A stretch of DNA of 64,000 bases from Craterostigma plantagineum (taxonomy: Eukaryota; Streptophyta; Magnoliopsida; Lamiales; Linderniaceae). A program made the position numbers and the translations under genes. Position 1 is the first letter of the stretch; each line of letters opens with the position of its first letter. The stretch is taken from contig JAPQWV010000491.1 in the NCBI GenBank assembly GCA_027422505.1, positions 186,001 through 250,000 of the forward strand. The letters run 5' to 3'. A model generated the notes under the pieces. That model had not been told where the DNA came from, searched no databases, and saw nothing but the letters and a program-made list of their open reading frames with translations. Below, piece by piece: positions 56,718-64,000 of the stretch.

Positions 56718-57682
56718 TGTGGTGCCTCTCAGTTGCATACGTACGCTCATATTGTAACTGTTTGATGAAAGTGCATCTGTGGGGAAATACAAAGAAAAAC
56801 AAGAATGGTTTCTGTCACTTGGGTGTTCGATATCTGTGCAACGAATATTTCAAACAAAACGTGGGACTGCGCCTCGTTGTTACGATGTGTAAGGCTCAAT
56901 TTCTTGGAAAGGTCCCCGCTTTTTCATTTCTTTCTTGTTGCCCTCTTTCCCCAGTTCTTAGTTTTGAAGCACAGTATCAGTGGTGATTGTGGTAGTTCTG
57001 CGTGGTGCTTCTTCTTAGGTTCCATCGCAATTGGTTAATTTCGGACATGGCAATGACACTGTTGGCTTATAACAGAGCTGTAAAGCTTTTCCGTTGTCGT
57101 TCTTCACATTGACTTAGTCGTTAACTTGCTAAAATATATCCTACTGATTAATGATAGCTACGTTCAGGCAAGTGATCGGGAATCTTTGTGTATTGCAACT
57201 TCAGGTGTCATAGTTGAGTGGTTTTATTAATATTTTGTCTTGTCGTTTCGGAATCGAATTTCTTTCTGAGAGTTTTTGAGGGAAGGATGAGCTTCTATTC
57301 AACCAGAAATTCTCAGAAATTGGCTGAACAATGTCTGGGAAATCTACATGTTCACGGATACAAAAATTGGTGCTAGAAAGTATCGATTTTTGTAACATGG
57401 GCTTGAGTTCTTAGTGATTCTTTTTCCCTTAAAAAATGTTGTGATCATCGTTGAAGAATGCATTCTTGCCGGGCACCTGACGAATTTGAAACAGTATTCG
57501 ACGATGATCGAGCTTGGAAACAACTCTTGGGTGCTCAAAATACAACTGACTTCTTAAAATAATCATCCTTGGGGGGTTTGACTAGCTAGGCATATGAGAA
57601 TACAGAATAAGGGTAGTTTTAGAAGCTACCGAAATAAATGGACATGCTTATGCTTGGCTTCCATTTTGTAAAGTTGTTCATA
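56718..57682. other. Spacer, no recognised gene
   Basis: Moderately AT-rich, non-repetitive by eye. May include the 3' UTR of the small minus-strand gene that ends at 57683. Short frames show no domain. Confidence 0.5.
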
Positions 57683-57895
57683 TTAATCACCGCAGCCCGC
57701 TCCACAGGCAACACCTCCACTGTGTGTATCTGCGTGAGAAGTAGCCGAGGCCTTGCCTTCGTTCGAACCGCCCGAGCACATAAATATTGCAGAGATGATT
57801 AAGACAAGGCTCAAGAAAATGGCCCAAGTGGCGATATTGATGTCTTCGAACACTTTTGAATCTGGGAAGAAATCTGCACTGTTCCATCGCCTCAT
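57683..57895 (-). CDS. Small single-pass membrane protein with Gly/Cys-rich C terminus
   Basis: A 70-residue frame starting MRRWNSADFFPDSKVFEDIN, followed by one membrane segment (TWAIFLSLVLIISAIFMC, residues ~23-40) and a small-residue hydrophilic tail ending VACGAGCGD. The N-terminal MxRWNSADFF and CGAGCG tail resemble short uncharacterised plant transmembrane proteins I recall; no function is known. The frame stays open upstream into the neighbouring LTR, but the conserved-looking part starts at this Met. It stands alone; the nearest upstream sequence on its strand is the 3' LTR of a Sirevirus ending 35 bp before the ATG, so the original promoter has been displaced. Alternative: a fortuitous frame, less likely given the clean topology. 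Confidence 0.62.
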   Translation of the reverse strand: MRRWNSADFFPDSKVFEDINIATWAIFLSLVLIISAIFMCSGGSNEGKASATSHADTHSGGVACGAGCGD

Positions 57896-57930
57896 CACAA
57901 ATTTCAGGTACTTTTTCTCTTCTTTAGGTC

Positions 57931-58228
57931 TGTTGGTCCCGAAATGCACCAAACAAGGAATCAAAGAGGCTAAATGGAATGAAGAAGGGAGAGTTTCTCA
58001 CCTTTTAGTGTGTGTAGTGTGTGAAAATTAGGGTTTGCCTTTTAATCTTTGATTAGCATTCAAAGTGAGTTGGTAAAACCTTATATACCACATTAACCCT
58101 AGGTATATTAAGGCCCAATCACTAATAATAAAATTATTACATTCTAGTCCAAAGCCCAAGTTAATAGATTAATACAAAATTAATCCCAAGACTTAAACTA
58201 TTGACACAATCAATTAAATATCCTAACA
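57931..58228 (-). repeat. 3' LTR of the minus-strand Sirevirus
   Basis: On the minus strand begins TGTTAGGATATTT directly after a polypurine tract, contains a TATA-like gtatataagg at about 58075-58085, and probably ends gggaccaaca (57931), giving 298 bp with inverted TGTTAGG / CCAACA-type ends. The outer end is inferred from the TG...CA rule only, as the 5' LTR is outside the window. Confidence 0.68.
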
Positions 58229-58230
58229 AT

Positions 58231-58240
58231 CTCCCCCTTT
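58231..58240 (-). other. Terminal polypurine tract
   Basis: Minus strand AAAGGGGGAG followed by AT and then the TG of the LTR; primer site for plus-strand synthesis. Confidence 0.85.
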
Positions 58241-58286
58241 GTGTCAATTGTTGGGAGTCTTGAATCTTGAGCGTAGCATTGGTGGT

Positions 58287-58643
58287 TTAGCGTGTGAGTG
58301 TGTCGCGAAGCCCTAGCTTGAACTCGAAGGCGCGGAGGTTCCTTCGAAGTACCAATCGATTAGCTATAGCGTCAATGAGCTTCGCGAACTTGGATCGGCA
58401 GAGGGGTTCTTCTTCTGAAAGTATGCGGCAGATCTTCATTAGTTTGTCTTGGATGATGGTGAGCGTTCCATCCGAGAACTTTGCCACTTCAGAGCAGCGC
58501 AGCATCCTCATCTTTCCCTTATAGTTCGAGTAGACGACCGCCGGATCATCTCCGTCGATCACATCGCCCTCTCGGTAGTCGTCCGCGTTCTTGAAAGATG
58601 GGCGAGTCAGATTCACCTTCTTCAGGTTGTGCTCCACCGCCAT
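58287..58643 (-). pseudogene. C-terminal part of the Sirevirus extra ORF, shifted frame
   Basis: 118 codons beginning after LQMAVEHNLKKVNLTRPSFK and including DDYREGDVIDGDDPAVVYSN, ending LGLRDTLTR. It follows the 716-codon frame after a shift inside a cacacac run (about 58658-58664) and is probably the original C terminus. No membrane segment. Confidence 0.7.
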
Positions 58644-60772
58644 CTGCAGATCGTGTGTGTGGCGAAGAATCTGACCTGTCGGAGCATGTGGCGTTTGATA
58701 GCCACATATCCCATGGTGACCGGTTCAGCACGTATGAGATGTCCAGAGCTTCTGAGGACGAGTCTGAACTGCTTCATGGATTCCAGCATGCTGTACAGGT
58801 CGCCCAGGCGCAGAAACTTGAAGTCCGCCTCACTGACTTCACAGTAGCTCTCATCCTGCCTCATTACCGTGAATACCGGGTAATGGACAGGTCCTTTGGA
58901 CTCTTGGCGGAGGTCAGTGACTTTGCAGATGGGGGCCCGACTCATTTCCTGAGCGATGTTTTCCTCATCGGACAACGTCCTATCTGTGCATTTGTGGCAC
59001 AGAAGGCTCCATCGATAGAGTTGCTTCTTTCTCTCGCTCCAACTTTGGATGTTCATCAGCTCATACTCGTTGAAGGTGGTGATGATCTGCTCCTTGCGTC
59101 GCCAGATCCTCTTCCTGATCTCTTCTTGAAACGGTGCGGTGATCTTTTTGTTTTCCCACGGTGCTTCCGGTATATCCACCGTGGGTACATCCGTTTGAGC
59201 AGCAGGGGCTTCAGTTTGCTGCGCTTGGAATTGCAGGATGTCCTCAAGCTCGGCCGGTTCAGCGTCGTACTCCTCTCCGTTCTCGTCGTCTGCGGTGTTG
59301 ATCAGCGTAAGTGAGGCCTCCATGAGCAGACGTCGAGCGTTTTCTACCAACTTCCTAGCTGCTACTCCATCGGCGGGCGTGTATAGCCATTCATCATTGA
59401 AGATGTAGGCTTCGATTTCGTTCTGTGCGCAATAGACATCCTCGGAATCCAGGTTGGGATCAATGTTGAGAGGGGTATGGCTGTGTGGTGGCGAGGGTGT
59501 AGCGTCGGAGGAGTTAGTGGATTGTGGGGATGGAATTGGTGGAGATTCTGGTGGTTCGGTTGAGGTGATGGTTTTGGCAAGGATGATTTGGGTGACGGGT
59601 GGTGTAGATGTGGTGGTGGCCTCTAGCGTCGATGTGACAGCTAGAGGTTCCGAGGTGGTGGGTGGAGATGATGTTGAGGTGGTCTCTAATGTCGATGTGA
59701 CGATTAGAGTTTCGGAGACGGTAATGGGTGGTGGTGAGGGTGTTTTGGCTAGTGACTCAGGGTGAAATGGGTGGGATTTTTGGGTAGTGGGTTGTGAGGT
59801 TTCTGGTGCAGGCGTCTTTTCAGGTCCAGAGGAGGAGGGCGGCGTCGATTGCATGAGTCCTTGGGATTGTGAGTCCAGCTGCCTATTCTCCCCCTCGCGG
59901 CGATCTTGATCATCATCTTGATCGTCGCGCCTGGTCCTGCTGGATTCGCCTTGAGCACGGCAGGACATGGGTTGTGTCATTATGCGCTTCATCTCCTGTT
60001 CTTCCTCGTCGAGTTCCGTCATCGATTCGAATCGGGCTCGGAGGATGTAGAATAGTTCCTTGGCAGAGATGGAGGAGAGAAGATCATCGGCGTCCGTGTG
60101 TTGCATGGGTGGTGGCGTCTCCGGGGCCACACCTTTGCCTTTGTCGACGGTGGACGCATCGAGACGCGCGTAGACTTGATCGAGAATCGACGCTTCAAGA
60201 GTCTTTGCAAACTCTTGAAGACGTGTCTCTAGCGCGGTCTCGGTGACAAAATGGGGTAAATCTGACAAGTTGGAATCACGAAGAAATCCAACTGACACCG
60301 AATCGGTGAATAAAGCCGATCGGCCGCCCGTTTGCACAGGTCTGGTAAAGACGGGGTCACTCAGACTTCCCGTTGGCATCATCGAGGAGACAGACTCACT
60401 CGTGTGATGGCCTAGGCTCACGGTTGTTGTTATGTTGGCCGTGCTAGGTCTTCCGCTCTCAGTCACAAAGACATCACCGAGCGTTCTGACAGGGTCACTA
60501 AGACTCTGTGGTGCGGTAAGAGGTGTATGTGTCCTAGAAATGGGAGAAATTATGGGGAGTGAGGGTACTAGACTCGATGTGCATGAAGAGGATGCAGTCT
60601 GAGGCGAGGGACTGCTTGTTTCAACATCGATCATCTCCAAGTGGGATGTCGATGGTATACGTGGCTCCTCGTGGAATGAAATACCTTCCTGTAGAGAGGA
60701 AGATAAGTGGGTCGGTGGGGTTGTTTGCGTGGTTGAGCCAGATGCCACGACTTCTACTCGGGAGGTGAACAC
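58622..60772 (-). pseudogene. Sirevirus extra (env-position) ORF, middle part
   Basis: An open frame of about 716 codons, in the same frame as 62008-60809 and separated from it only by one TAA at 60809-60811. The first ~150 residues and residues ~290-430 are Ser/Thr/Pro-rich, low-complexity and likely disordered. The last ~230 residues look folded: an acidic DDENGEEYDAEPAELEDI, KRIWRRKEQIITTFNEYELM, WSERKKQLYRWSLLCHKCTD and DFKFLRLGDLYSMLES. No signal peptide or clear membrane helix, so env-like describes position only. Relatives occur next to pol in plant, especially Asteraceae, copia elements (recollection). Confidence 0.75.
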
Positions 60773-60808
60773 ATCACCTCCTGTACCTATTGATTCGGCT
60801 CGGCTTAT

Positions 60809-62008
60809 TTATGGCTGAGGAGGTCGATCGTGTTTTTGTTTCGATCGACGCTCCGTGGGGCGGCTTACGTCATCCTCACGCGACCGTTTTTTCGGAACGC
60901 GGGTGGAGGAGGATGCGGCGCGACCTGAAGACTTTTTGGAGGTGGTGGGAGGGGTGTGGCTAGTCCCGGGGATAGGAGCAGTGGGGTTGATCTGCGCCAT
61001 AGGGACAGTGGAGGGAGGTCGGGGGCTCTCGCGGAACGCAGCGGTTGTGGCTCGGTATTCGCGGACGTGCGGATTTGTCTGATCTGCGTAGGCGAGCACT
61101 TCGTCCGGAATGATCATGGCGTGTCGATCCTTCGCTGGCGTGTTTTTCTTGGCGAACCTCTCGACGGTTGGGATGACGAAGTGTTCCGCAGGCGACCGGA
61201 TTCGAATGTCGGTTGAGTGCAGGCGGAAGTGCTTGATGAGAGCAGGGAGCCACCGCATGTAGGGTACAAATCGGTTTGTGACTCCCTTGGCGACTTCCCG
61301 GTCGCGACGTTGGATCATGGAGACGAGATCCATCCAGATTATATCGGCGTAGTTGTACTTGCGGTTGTGGGCGATGCCGGTCAGGATGGTGAGAATCTGA
61401 AAGTTGCCGCGGTCCTGACCAGCATGCTTCCCTGACATGCACTTGTTGACGAGCAGGTACAACGTTCGCCATGGTTGAGGTAGATTGCGGGTGGTGACTT
61501 CACTGAGGACAAGTGGGCCCTTCTTTTTCTTATTGTCTGATTGGTAGCCCAGTCTGTCAATGTCGTCAATCAGTTGCTCGTGTGTCGGTAGTGGGTCGTA
61601 GGGTGAGTAGACGGGGAGTTGAAGTACTTCTTGTAATATCTTGCGGGTGAGCACCACCGTGTCTTGATCAATTCTGGCTGACAAGGTTTTAGCGAGACGG
61701 AGTGGTCCAGCTATCTGGAGTGTATGCCAGAATTGTTGAAGATAGACTTGAGCTGCTGGCTCGCCATGTGTGAGGGCGTGGCGAAGTGGGTGCCCTTTGA
61801 GGATTTCTACGATGACGGGGGCATCGCACCGAAAGCTCTCCAGATCCACCATGTAGTTGTTGGGAATCAGAGCCGTCCATTGACTTAGGGGAAATATCTG
61901 GTCGGGTGGTGGTACATAGGTGCGCGTGTGGACTTCGATGCGAGCGACGTCCCTTTGAATTGCAGCCTGCTCAAGTGCTTCAAGTGTGGCTTGATCTTTG
62001 TTAGTCAT
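60809..62008 (-). pseudogene. Sirevirus extra (env-position) ORF, N-terminal part
   Basis: 399 codons from MTNKDQATLEALEQAAIQRD. A folded-looking core (residues ~30-290) has VDLESFRCDAPVIVEILKGH, VYLQQFWHTLQIAG, TRKILQEVLQLPVY, NKCMSGKHAGQDRGNFQILT and NYADIIWMDLV, matching the layout of the plant retrotransposon protein that commonly lies between pol and the LTR. A Pro/Ser-rich tail ends in a basic KKRSRED...RRSKQK stretch that could be a nuclear localisation signal. It ends at TAA 60809; reading on in frame enters the 716-codon part, so it was probably one protein of more than 1,200 residues. Confidence 0.78.
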
Positions 62009-62099
62009 ATCTGTACTCGACAGTGATTGTTATACGATTAGAGCGGACTAAGTGTCGAAATCGCGAAGTATGAAAACGTAGATATGTCTAGAAAACTAC

Positions 62100-62870
62100 T
62101 GCATTTTTGTATAAAATTTCGCATGTAAAGAGAAATTTTCGTAACTTATATCATATAAGCATGTCGAGAAAGTTTTTCGCATATAAAGTTTCATGGGCAT
62201 GAAAAGAAAGTTTTTCGCATATAAAGTTTTTCGCATATAAACCTTCGTATCTAGGTAGAATTGTCACAAGTAAAGCTAGTTTCGCATTTAATGTAGAATT
62301 TCGCATTTGGCAAGTAGTGGCAGATTTTCGCATATTGGGTAAAAATTCGCATGTAAAGAAAATTCGCTAAGTAATAGAGAGTTTCGCATATTAGGTAAAT
62401 TTCGCATATAGGACAATTTTCGCATGCAATGGGAAGTTTCGTAAGTGAACATGGACATGTCATGAGGATTTTTCGCATAGTGAGTAAAATTTCGCTAGTG
62501 TGCAAGTTGTCTAAATTTTCGCATGTGATGAGAAAATTCGCAAGTTATCATACATAGACAAGTCGAGAAATCGCTCAATTTCGCATGTAAAAAAGAACTT
62601 TCGCATATGAATTTTCGCACAGAAGGAAATTTTCGCACGTTAAAGCACTGTTTCACTCAGAGTTAATATTCGCATGTATCAAGGAAATTTCGCACTTAGT
62701 CTATTCACGAATTTTCGCACATAAAGAAGATTTTCGCAAGTTGAAGTGTTTTCGCATTCCGAGTGAATTTTCGCAAGTAAGGTAGTTTTTCGCAAGTTAT
62801 ATGAAAGTTTCGCGGAAGGGAAAAAGAACTTTATGCATTGAGAATTTTTCGCGGTGAAGAACATATTGCG
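62100..62870 (-). repeat. TGCGAA-rich block between pol and the extra ORF
   Basis: On the plus strand the hexamer ttcgca occurs about 25 times in roughly 770 bp, usually within (a)attttcgcat / ttcgcaagt contexts and irregularly spaced (about 15-50 bp). Variants ttcgta and ttcgct add more. It is not a simple tandem array, as the spacers differ. Confidence 0.85.
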
Positions 62871-62943
62871 ACAGCATGCGAAACGACGAATAATTTTAGC
62901 CTTAGACCTACTCAAATCTCAACCAAAACGCTATAATCTGGGC

Positions 62944-63480
62944 TTAATCGACTCGTAATTGAATGGGTAACGCAGATTTGGGGATATTAAACATAAACAA
63001 CATATCATGAGTTCGATTCAGAGGCCGCGAAAAACTTATTCTTAACCTAACAGATTTAATCGAAATGGGGCAAAACAGCTTAAAGTGACTAGAAATTGAT
63101 TTAACTAAGGTATATTCATACCGAGAAGCTGATTTGCGACAATGGAGGTAGCAAGAAACGGAGTTTGAAAGCAGATTTTGACGACGACGTGACGCGGGGA
63201 GTTGCGAAATTTTGAGAGAGGGGTTGCGAAAGTTTTGAATTTTTCTCGGGATCTTTAGGAAAGTGAAAAGTGTTAAGGGTTTTGGGGTTCTACGAGTGTA
63301 GGCACTGTACATGCGAAATTTGAGTAAATGGGCCGAAAATTTCGCGGGCTTGGTCAAAACCTCAACATAGCTGAGTTTCGCGGATTTGGACCCAATTTTG
63401 ACCCCTTTTGACCAGAAAAATTTGAAATTCAACCCAAAATATTTTGATCGGTTCGATTTTGACTCAGTTTGACCAGAATT
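62944..63480. other. Sirevirus spacer between motif block and polypurine tracts
   Basis: No credible gene. Repeated gaccagaa / tttgacc phrases near 63390-63480. Confidence 0.5.
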
Positions 63481-63494
63481 TAAAATTTCAACTC

Positions 63495-63495
<1 letters not shown>

Positions 63496-63528
<33 letters not shown>
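63496..63528. repeat. (TA)n microsatellite
   Basis: Uninterrupted TA dinucleotides inside the Sirevirus, between its spacer and the polypurine tracts. Confidence 0.9.
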
Positions 63529-63538
<10 letters not shown>

Positions 63539-63559
63539 ATTTTAAATAATGAAAAATAA

Positions 63560-63692
63560 GAAGCTCCCCCTTAATCGTAAAACTTCCGTTTTAAATAATG
63601 AAATATCAGACGCTCCCCCTTAAACGAAAAATCTCCTTTAGAAATAATAGAAAAATCAGATGCTCCCCCTTAATCGAAAACTCCCCCTCAAA
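63560..63692 (-). other. Serial polypurine tracts of the Sirevirus
   Basis: Four minus-strand tracts, AAGGGGGAGC at about 63563-63572, 63612-63621 and 63662-63671, and TGAGGGGGAG at about 63681-63690, the first three within a repeated ~50-bp context. This multi-PPT signature follows the pol stop in Sireviruses. Confidence 0.85.
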
Positions 63693-63799
63693 AGGACATA
63701 ATTTAGAGGACACATAAGAATTCAGAAGACACATAGATAATGGAGTGAAGTGGAAAGGAAATATGTACACTTAATCAAAGTTCATGTAGAGACGATTGA

Positions 63800-64000
63800 T
63801 CACAACTGAATATTCAACATGCCCAACATAGTCACTAGGTGTTGGAATCGTTTGACATCCAACGGTTTTGTGAAAATGTCGGCCAGTTGATCTTCGGTTG
63901 TGACGTAGTGCAATTCAATTGTCCCTTGTTCTACATGTTCTTTGATGAAGTGGTGGCGAATATCTATGTGTTTTGTTCTAGAGTGATGTACCGGATTACT
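63800..64000 (-). CDS. Copia pol C terminus (end of RNase H), partial
   Basis: 67 codons open to the window edge on the minus strand, with [40 protein letters not shown] and a stop at 63800-63802. HSRTKHI..RHHFI and ADIFTKPL are the standard end of plant Ty1/copia polyproteins. No lesion in the visible part. Confidence 0.93.
   Translation of the reverse strand, partial: SNPVHHSRTKHIDIRHHFIKEHVEQGTIELHYVTTEDQLADIFTKPLDVKRFQHLVTMLGMLNIQL

Larger units (their letters stand above)
57931..64000 (-). mobile_element. Sirevirus (Ty1/copia), 3' part, extends beyond the window
   Basis: Minus-strand order: end of pol RNase H (64000-63800), four polypurine tracts (63690-63560), TGCGAA-rich spacer (62870-62100), a long extra ORF (62008-58287), final polypurine tract (58240-58231), 3' LTR. 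Serial polypurine tracts plus a gene between pol and the 3' LTR are the diagnostic layout of Sireviruses. The 5' LTR, gag and most of pol lie past position 64000. Confidence 0.85.

Noticed and set aside
58598..59314. 238-codon plus-strand frame opposite the Sirevirus extra ORF
   Set aside because: Antisense shadow of a long, low-stop-density ORF; no domain and no independent start context.
59454..60246. Gly/Val-rich plus-strand frames over the Ser/Thr/Pro-rich region
   Set aside because: Reverse complement of repetitive Ser/Thr/Pro codons.
1..64000. CRISPR array or phage-like system
   Set aside because: Repeats found have the structure of plant transposons and satellites; no cas-like genes or regular repeat-spacer spacing.

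Overview
This is a gene-poor, transposon-rich piece of a plant nuclear genome, almost certainly a eudicot. The genes have short phase-consistent introns with GT/AG borders, and most of the window is LTR retrotransposons, Mutator-like elements (MULEs), hAT, PIF/Harbinger and pogo-type repeats, many with intact target-site duplications (TSDs). Nothing suggests bacteria, organelles or contamination. I cannot name the species; the repeat content would fit an asterid, but that is a weak inference. No tRNA, rRNA, CRISPR array or bacterial-type operon was seen.

Four host genes are supported. (1) 9278-12730 (+): seven-exon HAD-superfamily phosphatase of the plant pyrimidine 5'-nucleotidase / SDT1-like family, all catalytic motifs present, ending in an 18-Asn tract made by an in-frame AAT microsatellite. 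(2) 45807-48634 (+): nine-exon alpha/beta hydrolase of an uncharacterised plant family, probably plastid-targeted. (3) 50627-51999 (+): four-exon non-canonical Aux/IAA repressor of the IAA32/IAA34 type, lacking the domain II degron. (4) 57683-57895 (-): a 70-residue single-pass membrane protein with a Gly/Cys-rich tail, with an LTR ending 35 bp upstream of its ATG in the same orientation.

Layout. 1-8450: a MULE with ~300-bp internal tandem repeats, then hAT-type elements, one nested in another. 8450-13000: HAD gene, with a Harbinger-type element in intron 5 and a fold-back in intron 3. 13579-18759: a small MULE, a hAT MITE and a long-TIR MULE carrying a plant mobile domain (PMD) gene and a mudrA/FAR1-like transposase, convergent and both truncated. 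18889-44038: one 25-kb nest. A Ty1/copia element with Sirevirus-like features is split in its 5' LTR by a Ty3/gypsy element (itself split by a ~3-kb solo LTR), in its leader by a Harbinger MITE, and in its integrase by a non-autonomous gypsy element. 44157-45690: another MULE relic and an LTR fragment. 45807-52000: two host genes. 53027-55170: a three-level nest (pogo/Emigrant-like MITE in hAT in MULE). 55558-56712: a GC-rich solo LTR. 57683-57895: small gene. 57931-64000: the 3' part of a minus-strand Sirevirus running off the window: end of pol, several polypurine tracts, a TGCGAA-rich block, a very long extra ORF in the env-like position, final polypurine tract and 3' LTR.

The host genes show no common pathway. 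The most unusual items are the PMD-carrying MULE, the Sirevirus extra ORF with its motif array, the dispersed MULE family with internal tandem repeats, and the LTR beside the small membrane-protein gene.
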